Shown here: piece by piece, positions 8,497-17,720 of the stretch
How positions within the stretch are numbered: the first letter of the stretch is position 1
How the letters are laid out: each line of letters starts with the position of its first letter
Source of the DNA: SKLM01 sp964514285
GTDB taxonomy: Bacteria; Chloroflexota; Anaerolineae; B4-G1
Direction of reading: 5' to 3'
Assembly (NCBI GenBank): GCA_964514285.1
Contig: CAZEQC010000009.1
Coordinates: 11,137 to 75,136, forward strand
Length of the DNA stretch: 64,000 nt
Notes under the pieces: generated by a model
The model's input: only the letters and a program-made list of their open reading frames with translations
Database searches by the model: none
Told to the model about the DNA's origin: nothing
Position numbers and translations under genes: made by a program

Positions 8497-11343
8497 TCAC
8501 TCCGAGACGGAGACTGTCTGAAGGACGATGGCGTTGTCGGTGGTCTTCTCAATAGATAGACGGGTACCTGTCTCCGCCACGTACATCCCGACCTCGAGAC
8601 GGTGTTCACCTGGCATAGCAGCAGCGCTCACCGGAATGCCGTAGACGTCGGTGACCACCTCACGTTCGGCCCACAGGCTGGTGGGGTAGCTGCCTCTGAC
8701 CGGCTGTCGGTCCCGCTGGCCCGCCATAGCTCCGTTGGGACCTTTCAGGTGGGTGAAGACCGTGTAGTCCGTGCGCATCTCGGTTAGCGCTCGCCAGGTG
8801 AGCGTCAGCGCAAGCGTCTCGCCTGGGGCAACGACTTCCGACGAGATGGCGTATCCAAGGAGTTCAACACGATGACCGAGCGTGACTGTGAGAGGATTAG
8901 GGATGTCTGGCACGTCGAAGGTCCGGTCCGTCGCCTCTACGGTGATCTGGCTCAGATCCAGAGTGGTTTGATCTTCCACACAGAGAGTGAGGGGGTATTC
9001 GCCTGGGGGCATGGCAAGCGGCAGACGTGAGAGATAGCGGTCGGCAACGAGCTCGCCCCGCTCCCATTCGCTGAAGGGGTAGGTGCCGTGGACGGGATCG
9101 CCTTGATAGAGCACTCTGTCGCCTAGCTGGAGCGAGAGTTGATGGCGCGGCCGTGTGGTCTCTTCGGCCCGCCAGAATAGCGTCAGGTTGAGCGATTCTC
9201 CGGGCCGTGCCATTCTGGTTCCGAGACGTGTGCCCACGAGAGTCAGACCGTCGAGAGACAGATCGAGGTGTTGATCTAAGTCTAGCTCTCCCACTGCGAC
9301 GGGTTCCTTGGCCCGGCCGACGTGGACTGGTAACTCGGCATAGAGGCCGGCGTATGCTCCGCTATCGTCAAGCACCGGCAATCTCGTGTCAGCGCCAGGG
9401 GCGTAGAGCCCAAATCGAACGGTGTAGTCGCCTGGCGGTGCGCCGGGAGTGATGGGAATAGCTAGATGGTCGACAATCAACTCGCCTTCCGTCCATTGCT
9501 CAGAAGGATAGTGAAGGGGCTGTTTCTCTCCCCAGATCGAGCCCCAGGGATCAGCCAGCCTTGCGACAGCCCGGTAGTCGGGTTGGTCTGCGGTGCCTGT
9601 CACCTTCCACCAGACGGCGATCTCCACCTCCTCCCCGGATCTCGGCTGGTTCGTCACGGTGTAGCCCGTCAGTCTGACGGCCTGACCAAACGTCACGGAT
9701 TGCTCTTGCTGGGGTTGCGGCGCTTCCGGCATAGCTGCGCGATAGACATAGAAGGCTGGTGCGCCATCTGGGGCAGGCGGTGTCTCTAGGCGGGTCTCCT
9801 TGGGCAGCATGGAGCGCACCCAGTTGACATCTTCGGAGGCTGATCGAGGGAAGAGAAGGAGGGCATCGCCCTCGGAAGGGAAGACGAGCGTTCGTCCGGC
9901 GGTGAGCCAGCGTACGGCGTCGTAGTCCTCCGCGAGAAAAGCCAGCGTTGGATGACGGTAGTGTCGGCTAGCGACGTAGGTCGTCGTTGAGGATGGACTG
10001 GTCAGTGGGTCCTCGCGATTGAGGTAACGTGCGATATCGACGAGGTCTCCGTCCGCGGCGTCGTAGAGCGCTGGGGAGGAAGCCCATGCCAGGTAGGTCG
10101 GTGCTACCTTTGCTCCTTCCACGCAAAGGAGTAGCAGATAGACGATCGGGAACAGGAAATGGATTGAGGGAGGTCTCCAGCTCCCAAGGCGGCGAACTAG
10201 AGCAACGATGGCCCACAAGCCTAGTGCCGGGTAGACATAGATAAAGGGCAGAAGACCGACGACGCGCAAGTTGCTCGGTGTGATCTCGCCGGTGGCCAGG
10301 GCGCTTGGCAGAAGCATTATCGGTAGTGAGGTCAGCAGAAAGACCCAAGCAGCGAGGGATAACGGCCGGTGGGGAGCGTCTGAGCTGCGCAGCAGGTGGT
10401 TCAAGTGCCAGAGCCCGATGCCGAGACCGAGCAGAAACAGGCCAGCGACGACTGGGCCGAAGAGTGGACGCCCAGGGAGGTTGAAGCGAACGTAGGGATC
10501 GCCCTCTACGAAGAGCATCCTCAGACAGGCGATCATGCCGCTCCATACTTCGCTCCAATTGTCGGCGGCGACCTGCTGTGCCCTGATGAGGAAGCTGCCC
10601 GGATGCGTAAACCAATAGCGTGCCAGGGGAGCAAGAACAAGGGCGGCGGTTCCAATGACTACTCCGGACTGGACAAGGCGCTCTCGTCTTCTTCCACGGT
10701 GGGCGACGATGCGTGTCAGCAGCGCCGCTGCCAAGGGCAGCGGGAAGGCTCGGGCTGCTAGGTACGTGTAGGCGGTCAGGCCGCAGAACAGTCCTGCAAG
10801 AAGAAGCCACCCATTGACTGTCGAGCTGGGCCAGTCGTGTTCGGCTCTGCGCAATCCTCGCCACAAGGCTGCCACGGTGAGCCCCTGGAGTAAGGGTTGC
10901 GTAATCGCTCGAAAGCCATAGCGGCTGAGGACGAGGTGCCAGAACGAGATGGCGAGAAGGGCAGCGGTGCCTGTAGCGATCCAGCGTGCGTCGGGGTGGT
11001 CACGCAGCAGTTCATAGACTGCCCATGCGCTGACCGCGACGGTCATCACGCCGATGGAAGCTGAACCCAGGCGAAGAGCCATAGCGCTCACGCCGAAGAG
11101 TCTCATCCATAGCGCTGTCCAATAGAAGAAGAGGACCTCTTTGCCTGTGTATGAGGCGATGAAGACCGGTCTACGCAGGCCGCGTGCGATCTCACCAGCA
11201 AGAATGCCATTGGCTGCCTCGTCGTAGTGGAGGCCGAGGGGAAGCTCTGGCAGCCGATGGAGACGCAGGCTGGCTGCGACGAGAAGAATAGCGAAGAGTG
11301 TTGCCAGGATGATCCAACGCGTGATGATACGGGGGGGACTCAC
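8497..11343 (-). CDS. GT39-like membrane glycosyltransferase with three C-terminal beta-sandwich modules
   Basis: The 948-residue protein begins with a membrane glycosyltransferase of the GT39/PMT type. After the first helix lies the luminal loop GLHYDEA, with Asp41-Glu42 in the position of the catalytic acid pair. About ten further helices follow to residue 410. From about residue 548 to the end there are three related extracytoplasmic modules, each opening with a GY/LVG strand and ending with a PPG-E/D-Y or PGEHRLEVGMY strand. GTG at 11343 is the start, with GAGG six bases upstream. The expected donor is a polyprenyl-linked sugar; the acceptor is unknown. The tail could bind glycan or the acceptor protein (inference). 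Confidence 0.8.
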   Translation of the reverse strand: MSPPRIITRWIILATLFAILLVAASLRLHRLPELPLGLHYDEAANGILAGEIARGLRRPVFIASYTGKEVLFFYWTALWMRLFGVSAMALRLGSASIGVMTVAVSAWAVYELLRDHPDARWIATGTAALLAISFWHLVLSRYGFRAITQPLLQGLTVAALWRGLRRAEHDWPSSTVNGWLLLAGLFCGLTAYTYLAARAFPLPLAAALLTRIVAHRGRRRERLVQSGVVIGTAALVLAPLARYWFTHPGSFLIRAQQVAADNWSEVWSGMIACLRMLFVEGDPYVRFNLPGRPLFGPVVAGLFLLGLGIGLWHLNHLLRSSDAPHRPLSLAAWVFLLTSLPIMLLPSALATGEITPSNLRVVGLLPFIYVYPALGLWAIVALVRRLGSWRPPSIHFLFPIVYLLLLCVEGAKVAPTYLAWASSPALYDAADGDLVDIARYLNREDPLTSPSSTTTYVASRHYRHPTLAFLAEDYDAVRWLTAGRTLVFPSEGDALLLFPRSASEDVNWVRSMLPKETRLETPPAPDGAPAFYVYRAAMPEAPQPQQEQSVTFGQAVRLTGYTVTNQPRSGEEVEIAVWWKVTGTADQPDYRAVARLADPWGSIWGEKQPLHYPSEQWTEGELIVDHLAIPITPGAPPGDYTVRFGLYAPGADTRLPVLDDSGAYAGLYAELPVHVGRAKEPVAVGELDLDQHLDLSLDGLTLVGTRLGTRMARPGESLNLTLFWRAEETTRPRHQLSLQLGDRVLYQGDPVHGTYPFSEWERGELVADRYLSRLPLAMPPGEYPLTLCVEDQTTLDLSQITVEATDRTFDVPDIPNPLTVTLGHRVELLGYAISSEVVAPGETLALTLTWRALTEMRTDYTVFTHLKGPNGAMAGQRDRQPVRGSYPTSLWAEREVVTDVYGIPVSAAAMPGEHRLEVGMYVAETGTRLSIEKTTDNAIVLQTVSVSE

Positions 11344-11421
11344 GTTAGGCCTCAGTGCAGCAGGGTATCGAAGAGAGGAGATGCAAGAACTCCATTGCCC
11401 GCCCGGCGAGCAGAACTCGGA

Positions 11422-11790
11422 TCAGTGGACGGTGTCGGAGATAGGGATATCGAGTGAGCCAATCTCTTTGACTTCTATATGGAAGACGAATTCATGCTCG
11501 CCTGGCTTCAGCGGCTCGGAGGCGACGTGAACAGTGACCACCACGCCGACCGGGAAATGCAGGGGGGTTCCCGAGGAGATCTGGCTCATAGAGCGCGCGT
11601 TGCCGCTAGGAGGCACAATCGTCACCCGAGAATCATCGATTGCTTCGCCATCTACGTCAAGGCCGCTAACGTCTGTGATCGTCGCTGGCGCGATGAGGTT
11701 CTTAAGGTCGAAGGCGAAGCCGTTGTCCTCAAGGCGCAGTGAATCTTTAACGTAGAGTTTCTTGAGCACGGTTGGTGGGATGACGGGCAT
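11422..11790 (-). CDS. Small conserved-looking hypothetical protein
   Basis: 122 residues, starting at the ATG at 11790, which has GGAGA seven bases upstream. The sequence opens MPVIPPTVLKKLYVKDSL and alternates strands, with conserved-looking turns (LKNLIAPATI, LKPGEHEFVFHIEVKE), consistent with a single all-beta domain. No signal peptide or cysteines are seen. I have a weak memory of similar short proteins in thermophiles carrying misleading enzyme names; no function can be supported from sequence. It sits between the GT39-like gene and the DUF401 gene, all on the minus strand. Confidence 0.7.
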   Translation of the reverse strand: MPVIPPTVLKKLYVKDSLRLEDNGFAFDLKNLIAPATITDVSGLDVDGEAIDDSRVTIVPPSGNARSMSQISSGTPLHFPVGVVVTVHVASEPLKPGEHEFVFHIEVKEIGSLDIPISDTVH

Positions 11791-11878
11791 AGTATCTCCT
11801 TTCCTCGCTAGTTGTAGCACGAAGTGAAAGAATCCGCAAGTGGGGCCAAGTTGAGGACACCCGGGGGGCCGAGCCTCT

Positions 11879-13102
11879 CTAGCTGATGAGGCACACCGCC
11901 GCTGTCGCGGCCACGACGAGCGTCGAAGGAGCGATGCGCTGGTAGATCGGTCCCCATTCGGCTTCGAAATATAGGCGGGTTAAGGAAAGGCAAAGATGGA
12001 GAGGCGAGCACATCACACCCAAAAACGCTCCTGCCATCATCCACGCTGCCCATCCCGGCGGGATGGCTGCCCCGTTGGATGCCACCAGAGGTAGGACAAC
12101 CGGAAAGCCAATGCTGAAAGCTGCGTGCGACAGACCGGTCAGCAGCCCGGCGATGAAGGGGACCACGAAGGCGATTAGCGCTAACGGCACGTGAGACCGG
12201 ATCAAGGTCTCGGATACGCCGCTGATGGCCCCACTGCTATCCAGGACGCGACGGAAGATCAATGCCCCAAAGAGCACCACGATAGTCTCCCAGGGAATAC
12301 GCTTATGCAGAACGTGCCCCAGCGTGCGCAGGTTGATCTGTTTCAAGATCATCACCAAGCTGATGGTTACGACCAAGCTGATGATCAGTGTGGCGCGTTC
12401 GTCGAGCGGTAAGGCCAGTGAGAGGATGATCACTAGACCAATGGGCCAGACACTGGTCGTCAGAGTCCGTAATCTGCCGAGGCGATCAGAAGACGACGTT
12501 GCATTGTTCGGCATTCTTTGTATGCCGATCAAGCCGAAGATGACGCCACTTGCCACGGCTGCAGCGGTCAACGGCCAGGTTGCCCTCGCCAATTGAAAGG
12601 TCGCAAGATTGAGGAGCGCTGCGGCTAACATCATGGAGGGATAGAGCGGGAAGATGTACTCCCAGATGTGGCGGAACCAATAGTTGATGAAGGTCTTCCG
12701 TCCTCGATCAACATTGAATTGATCACCGATCTCGTTGACCATTGGCGCCGAGAACATCGCTCCGCCAACCATAGGCAGAAGCCCAACCAGAGCTGGAAGT
12801 GCGGCAATAACGAGGCGCCCGCTCGGAATCAGGTCGTGGAGAGCATCGACCATACCCTGCAAGCTGGCCGTCTCGCGCAACAACTCGCTGAGGACCATGA
12901 TCAGGACAATAGAGACCGCCAGTCGCAGTGTCAAGAGATCAACACTGGCCAGCAGGACATCGCGGCCGACGGCCAGGAGGGGATAGTCGAATAAGAGTCC
13001 GATCGCTGTAGAGGCGATGAGGAGTACCAATCCCAGGTTCCACCGACGACCAAGGAGCAAGATGATGCCAGCGAAAACGACGCAGAGCTTAACGAGGGGC
13101 AT
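11879..13102 (-). CDS. DUF401 family membrane protein (putative transporter)
   Basis: 407 residues with about ten hydrophobic helices. The hallmark block of the DUF401/ion-transporter-superfamily proteins is present: LPMVGGAMFSAPMVNEIGD followed by NYWFRHIWEYIFPLYPSMML, with a matching second half (GLLTGLSHAAFSIGFPVVLPL, then FLGVMCSPLHLCL). The substrate is unknown. Upstream of the gene is a 16-bp element identical to one in front of the LarA-like gene at 17705, which contains an extended -10. Confidence 0.88.
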   Translation of the reverse strand: MPLVKLCVVFAGIILLLGRRWNLGLVLLIASTAIGLLFDYPLLAVGRDVLLASVDLLTLRLAVSIVLIMVLSELLRETASLQGMVDALHDLIPSGRLVIAALPALVGLLPMVGGAMFSAPMVNEIGDQFNVDRGRKTFINYWFRHIWEYIFPLYPSMMLAAALLNLATFQLARATWPLTAAAVASGVIFGLIGIQRMPNNATSSSDRLGRLRTLTTSVWPIGLVIILSLALPLDERATLIISLVVTISLVMILKQINLRTLGHVLHKRIPWETIVVLFGALIFRRVLDSSGAISGVSETLIRSHVPLALIAFVVPFIAGLLTGLSHAAFSIGFPVVLPLVASNGAAIPPGWAAWMMAGAFLGVMCSPLHLCLSLTRLYFEAEWGPIYQRIAPSTLVVAATAAVCLIS

Positions 13103-13192
13103 CAGCGTGGTATCTCGGCCTCGTCAGGTGGAGAGAGGCACGTTGCGTCACAGTGGATGGTGGACCATGAATGGGGCGTAGGTCTCTCTGCA

Positions 13193-13208
13193 GATATCAT
13201 AGCAACGA
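13193..13208 (-). promoter_or_regulatory. Shared 16-bp promoter element, copy 1
   Basis: On the minus strand this reads TCGTTGCTATGATATC. It contains TGCTATGAT, an extended -10 (TGN-TATGAT), about 90 bp before the DUF401 start. An identical 16-mer lies at 17705-17720, upstream of the LarA-like gene. Confidence 0.5.
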
Positions 13209-13255
13209 AGAGTATACCTGGGAATCCGTTACAAGTCCAGTTTCCTGTTCCAGAC

Positions 13256-13284
13256 CTGACAAGGGTATCCTTTCATGGTATCAT
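13256..13284 (+). promoter_or_regulatory. degV promoter
   Basis: CTGACA (13256-13261) and TATCAT (13279-13284) lie 17 bases apart, about 110 bp before the degV ATG. Confidence 0.5.
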
Positions 13285-13395
13285 AGCTTCCGCTCGGCAG
13301 TATGCTAGATGCGTCGGACGCTGAATAAAGGCCTATTCATCAACTCGTAGATAGCTACTCCCCCAGGACACAGCACGTGTGAAAAGGAGCGACAA

Positions 13396-14238
13396 ATGGT
13401 CAAGATCATCACCGATACAACGTCGGGCCTCTCGGATGACGTGGCCCAGCGGTACGGCATCCCTGTCATCCCCCAGGTCATTATCTTCGGATCTGATTCC
13501 TATCTTGAGGGCCAGGAGATCGACCATGCGACGTTTATGGAGAGGTTAATCGCATCGAAGAGCCTCCCTAAGACGTCTGCCCCGCCGCCGGAGCTTTTCA
13601 CCGAGATGTTTGAGGTGTTGGCCCCGCAGGGAGAGCCCATTCTCTGTATTCATCCCTCAACCGAGCTGAGCGGCACGGTCCGTTCCGCCAGCGTGGCAGC
13701 CGCTGATTTCCCGGATGCTGACATTCGGATCATAGACACCCGATTAGTCGGCAGTCCTTTGGCTACCTTGGTGACGCTGGCTGCCCAATGGGCTGAGGTT
13801 GGCTTTGAAGTCGATACCATCGAGGAGCGCCTTCGGAGCTTCATACCCCGCAGCCGTGTCTACTTCCTGGTGGATACCTTGGAGTACTTGGCCAAGAACG
13901 GGCGCATTGGCGATGCAGCTGCGCTCTTGGGGAGTGTGTTGCGCGTCAAACCGATCCTCACGTTGCGAGATGGGCGAGCGGATCAGTTTGAGCGAACCCG
14001 AACGCGGAAGCGTGCTGTGGCCCGCCTGAAGGATTTGGTGCTTCAGCAGATACCAGGTGATGGGAGCGGGCATCTTTCCATCATGCACGCTGCAGTGCCC
14101 GAGCAGGCGCAATCACTGGCCGACGACCTTTGCACGGCCCTGGACCTTCCCCCTGTGCCGATTCTTGACCTACCGCCAGCTATCGTGACTCACGCCGGGC
14201 CCGGCGTGCTAGCTGTTGCCTTCTTCGTCGCTGATTGA
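13396..14238 (+). CDS. DegV family fatty-acid-binding protein
   Basis: DegV proteins bind a fatty acid; in Firmicutes the FakB members hand it to FakA kinase. The 280-residue protein has the opening TDTTSGLSDDVAQRYGIPVIPQ, the PKTSAPPPELF motif, the lipid head-group Ser/Thr-rich turn PSTELSGTVRSA, and the LEYLAKNGRIG segment. The ATG at 13396 has AAGGAG six bases before it. No fakA-like gene is next to it. The downstream GNAT gene starts within 15 bp of the stop, so they may be co-transcribed. Confidence 0.92.
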   Translation: MVKIITDTTSGLSDDVAQRYGIPVIPQVIIFGSDSYLEGQEIDHATFMERLIASKSLPKTSAPPPELFTEMFEVLAPQGEPILCIHPSTELSGTVRSASVAAADFPDADIRIIDTRLVGSPLATLVTLAAQWAEVGFEVDTIEERLRSFIPRSRVYFLVDTLEYLAKNGRIGDAAALLGSVLRVKPILTLRDGRADQFERTRTRKRAVARLKDLVLQQIPGDGSGHLSIMHAAVPEQAQSLADDLCTALDLPPVPILDLPPAIVTHAGPGVLAVAFFVAD

Positions 14239-14252
14239 TTCGGGGGTACACG

Positions 14253-15371
14253 ATGCAGATCCGAAAGCTCGACACGTCTCTCTCCCGTGACGTACGATCC
14301 TTCATTGCTTTGCCCTTCGATCTCTACCGCGACAACCCTCGATGGGTGCCGCCCATTGTATCCGACATGCGCTTGGCGTTGAATCGGGACGAGTATCCAT
14401 TCTACCGTCATTCAAGCGCTGACTTCTTTGTTGCCGAGGAGGGAGAGAGGACCCTGGGTCGTATCGCGGCGATCGACAATCGGCTCTACAACACACATCA
14501 TCAAAGCAACACAGCGTTCTTCTATTTCTTCGAGACAGTGAAAGATCTTGATGTAGCTCGTGCGCTCTTCGATGCGGCTTTTGATTGGGCGCGAGGTCGT
14601 GGGTTAAACGTGATGATTGGCCCCCGAGGTCTGTTGCGCGGCGATGGCCATGGTCTGTTGGTCGATGGATTCGAACATCGACCGGCTATGGGCATCCCCT
14701 ACAATCCTCCATACTACGCTACGTTTCTCAAGGCTCTCGGGTTCGAGAAAGAGATCGACTTTCTTTCTGCGCATCTGAGCGGTGACTTCGATCTGCCGCA
14801 GCGGTTCTACGACCTTGCCGACAAAGTCAAGGAGCGACGTGGGTTCTGGGTGAAGTCCTTCACCAGCAAACGTGACCTGCGTCGTTGGGTATCCGAGGTG
14901 CAGCGGGTGAACAACGAGGCTTTCACCAACGTGTGGGGCTACTATCCCATCGACGAAGCCGAGGCCAACGCCTTGGCTGATCGCTTCCTCGCTGCGGCTG
15001 ATCCGCGGCTGATCAAACTGGTGATGAAGGAAGACCAAGTGGTCGGCTTCGTGATCGGGTATCCGGACATCTCGGCCGGCATCCAGCGGGCGAACGGGCG
15101 GATCTGGCCCTTTGGATGGTTACATCTCCTGATCGCCTTCAAGCGCACCAAGGAGATCAACTTCAACGGAGCAGGGATCCTTCCACAGCACCAGGGTGCG
15201 GGGGCGAGCGTTGTGCTTTACACTGAGTTGGCAAAGACTGTCCTCGACTTCGGTTTTGACCACGCGGACTTAGTGCAGGTGGCCGAGAATAACGTTGAGA
15301 GCAGAGGGGAGGTCGATGCCGTCGGGGGGGAGTGGTATAAACGCCATCGCATCTATCGGCGTAGCCTTTAG
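14253..15371 (+). CDS. GNAT superfamily N-acetyltransferase-like protein
   Basis: 372 residues. The N-terminal part has the RSFIALPFDLYRDNPRWVPP block seen in a large family of uncharacterised GNAT-like proteins, and the C-terminal half has a degenerate acetyl-CoA loop region (GAGILPQHQGAGASVVLYTEL). The substrate is not known. The ATG at 14253 is preferred; a TTG at 14235 overlaps the degV stop (TTGA) and would add six residues. It probably shares the degV transcript. Confidence 0.8.
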   Translation: MQIRKLDTSLSRDVRSFIALPFDLYRDNPRWVPPIVSDMRLALNRDEYPFYRHSSADFFVAEEGERTLGRIAAIDNRLYNTHHQSNTAFFYFFETVKDLDVARALFDAAFDWARGRGLNVMIGPRGLLRGDGHGLLVDGFEHRPAMGIPYNPPYYATFLKALGFEKEIDFLSAHLSGDFDLPQRFYDLADKVKERRGFWVKSFTSKRDLRRWVSEVQRVNNEAFTNVWGYYPIDEAEANALADRFLAAADPRLIKLVMKEDQVVGFVIGYPDISAGIQRANGRIWPFGWLHLLIAFKRTKEINFNGAGILPQHQGAGASVVLYTELAKTVLDFGFDHADLVQVAENNVESRGEVDAVGGEWYKRHRIYRRSL

Positions 15372-15414
15372 GCGTTCCAGGAGGAGAGCGTGCGTGTAGG
15401 ATCGAGTCTTCTAC

Positions 15415-16332
15415 TCAGCCTGGGTTGTTGCCTGGTTTAGGCTGCAGCGCCCCGGCGATGGCTGTGATGTGCTCCGGCGTCGACCCGCAGCAGCCGCCGA
15501 CAACCTTGGCTCCTAGAGTGGCGAATTGGCGTGCGTAATCCGCCATATCCTCCGGCGTGGCGTCGTAGATGACCTCATTATCTACCATCCGGGGCTTGCC
15601 GGCGTTTGGCTTGACGACAAGAGCCATCTCAGGCGCGACTCGGTGCATGATTTCCACAGCGCCCAGCGTCATGTCGAGCGTTGCGCCGCAGTTAGCTCCA
15701 AGAGCATCCACGCCTAGGTCCAGCAAGGCCTCGGCCGCTTCCTCCGGGCGCGTACCCATATTTGTCCGGCCATGGCTATCGAAGGAGAGAGTGGCCGTCA
15801 CGGAGGTGCCGTTCGCGACCTGCAGGGCTCCTTCCACAGCTGCTCGGACCTCCTCCAAAGCAGCCATCGTCTCAATGTATAGCACGTCCACCCCGGCCCT
15901 GACCAGAGCGCTCGCTTGTTCCGCGAAGATGTCTACTGCTTCTTGGTAGGTGAGATCGCCCAAGGGCGCGAGAAACTCGCCCATCGGGCCGATGTCACCG
16001 GCCACGAATGCCTCATCGCCGGCCGCCTCGCGAGCGATTTCCACGGCCCGGCGGTTGATCTCCTCCAGACGGTCACTCAGCCCGCTGCGCTCCAACCGCG
16101 GTCGAGTCGCCCCGAAGGTGCAGGTCAGGATCAGTTCCGAGCCAGCGTCGATGTAGGCCCGGTGAACGTTGAGCACGGCCGCGGCGTTATCCAACAGCCA
16201 GCCCTCAGGGGGCGTGCCCGGCGGTAGCCCGGCTGTTTGCAGCATCGTGCCCATCGCGCCGTCAGCAACGATGACGGGCGCTGAACCCGCCTGGGCATCC
16301 TGCAACCTGGTAGCGAAATCTCTCTTCTTCAA
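15415..16332 (-). CDS. Homocysteine S-methyltransferase family protein
   Basis: A zinc-dependent methyltransferase with a TIM-barrel like the N-terminal module of MetH and BHMT. Of 305 residues, the zinc ligands are visible as Cys215 (GANCGATL) and Cys281-Cys282 (GGCCGSTP). The DGAMGTMLQ motif at residues 24-32 and the TCTFGATRPRL motif near residue 70 also match. The methyl donor is undetermined. The start is TTG at 16332 with GGGGGGAG upstream. It lies 13 bp downstream of the LarA-like gene and shares its operon. No cobalamin or MTHF domain is attached. Confidence 0.9.
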   Translation of the reverse strand: MKKRDFATRLQDAQAGSAPVIVADGAMGTMLQTAGLPPGTPPEGWLLDNAAAVLNVHRAYIDAGSELILTCTFGATRPRLERSGLSDRLEEINRRAVEIAREAAGDEAFVAGDIGPMGEFLAPLGDLTYQEAVDIFAEQASALVRAGVDVLYIETMAALEEVRAAVEGALQVANGTSVTATLSFDSHGRTNMGTRPEEAAEALLDLGVDALGANCGATLDMTLGAVEIMHRVAPEMALVVKPNAGKPRMVDNEVIYDATPEDMADYARQFATLGAKVVGGCCGSTPEHITAIAGALQPKPGNNPG

Positions 16333-16345
16333 CTTATCTCCCCCC

Positions 16346-17653
16346 TCAATGTACCACGGGCAGCGTCAACAGGGCGTGCGGCACGACAAGCACGTCCAGT
16401 TGATCGCCGAGCGCCTGAGAAGCCATAGTCAGCGCCTCTTCTACTGTCCCGGCTGCCGTCATCTTACAAGCCGAGACTATCTCGGGGCATTGACTGCCCA
16501 CGATAACCACCTGGGCTTCCTCCAGCACCTTGGCCATAACGAAAGCCCGCTGCTGTCCGGGCGGATAGCCGTGTTCGCGGGCGTTGCAAAGAATCGACCG
16601 GACGTCGGGCGCGTCCCACATAGCCTCGAGAAACCGTTGCTCTCCCACGCCCTCGCCGGCGCCCTCTTGGCACGGCGCAGGGATGATGAGGAAGCCGCCA
16701 GGCCTGACCACAGGTGTCGGGGCAAAGAAGAGGTAGGAGGCTGCGCGACTGGCCTGGTAGAGGTTGGCGTCCTTGGGGTATCCGACCCCGCCGATGGCAA
16801 TGTCGACCTGATGGGGAATCGGCACTTCGTAGATAGAGCGCGCGAACGTTACGATCTCTCGGTGGGTCTCCACCGGCTCGCCAGCCTTCACACAGACGAC
16901 GCGTTTCTCGTCATCCAAGACGACGTTGAGGATGAAATCTAGACCCGCACGTCGTGCGGCCTCGGTGACGGCCTCGTGAAAGGGGTTGCCCTCGATACGG
17001 CCCAGTCGCGTGTCAGGATGGTCAACGAAGGCAGGCCCATGGGTGTGCGCGATAAGAGCTTCTCCTGCAGCCCCGACGGCCACCGTCTTTCGTCCGCCGG
17101 AGTAGCCGGCGTACTGATGAGGTTCTACCAGGCCCGTCGCCATCAGCAGGTCCGCCTCGTAAGCTGCCTGGTGGACTGAGACTGGGACGCCACCATCGGT
17201 AACGCCCAGGTCAACGAGCTTATCGTCATTCTGAGGCTCGTTGTCGATGACGCGGTAGCGCTCGACCACCGCCAGGCCTAGTTTGGCGACCTTCTCCTCG
17301 GGGGTGGAGGGGCGATGCATACCGATGCCGCAGAGTAAGGTGATGTTCTGATCCTGCACACCAGCTGCCTCCAGCTCGCGCAGGAGGGCTGGCACCAGCA
17401 GGTGGTCGGGGCTGGCGCGGGTGATGTCGGTGAAGACGATGCAGACCTTGAGCGAAGCGGCGTCACCGCGGCCCACCAGCTCTTGGACTGAGGGTGAATC
17501 CAACGGATCCTTCAGTGCTTCCCGAATACTCCCCTCCACATCCTCAAGAGGACTGACAGGCTTGGAGGTCACGACAGTGCCCGTCATGCCGGGAGGCAGC
17601 TGAAACGACAGTGACGTGCGGCCGTAGGGGACATGGAACCGGGAGGACTCCAC
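16346..17653 (-). CDS. LarA-like lactate racemase domain protein (DUF2088)
   Basis: About 435 residues. LarA enzymes racemise 2-hydroxy acids with a nickel pincer cofactor; many homologues have other substrates. The pattern fits the family: the HVPYGRTSLSFQLP opening, the FTDITRASPDHLLVPALL stretch, IGMHRPST, the lysine-bearing YSGGRKTVAVGAAG, and a downstream PKDANLYQASRAASY segment. GTG at 17653 with an upstream AAAGGAG aligns with typical family N-termini; ATG at 17692 and a start at 17752 are alternatives. No larB, larC or larE genes are nearby, so cofactor supply, and thus racemase function, is unproven. Confidence 0.8.
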   Translation of the reverse strand: MESSRFHVPYGRTSLSFQLPPGMTGTVVTSKPVSPLEDVEGSIREALKDPLDSPSVQELVGRGDAASLKVCIVFTDITRASPDHLLVPALLRELEAAGVQDQNITLLCGIGMHRPSTPEEKVAKLGLAVVERYRVIDNEPQNDDKLVDLGVTDGGVPVSVHQAAYEADLLMATGLVEPHQYAGYSGGRKTVAVGAAGEALIAHTHGPAFVDHPDTRLGRIEGNPFHEAVTEAARRAGLDFILNVVLDDEKRVVCVKAGEPVETHREIVTFARSIYEVPIPHQVDIAIGGVGYPKDANLYQASRAASYLFFAPTPVVRPGGFLIIPAPCQEGAGEGVGEQRFLEAMWDAPDVRSILCNAREHGYPPGQQRAFVMAKVLEEAQVVIVGSQCPEIVSACKMTAAGTVEEALTMASQALGDQLDVLVVPHALLTLPVVH

Positions 17654-17704
17654 AGCTATGCCGACTCCTTTCACACTCGTGGGCTGCCCCATGCAGCCAA
17701 GACG

Positions 17705-17720
17705 GATATCATAGCAACGA
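17705..17720 (-). promoter_or_regulatory. Shared 16-bp promoter element, copy 2
   Basis: Identical over 16 bases to 13193-13208. On the minus strand it contains the extended -10 TGCTATGAT and lies upstream of the LarA-like gene, at the very end of ruvB. Confidence 0.5.
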
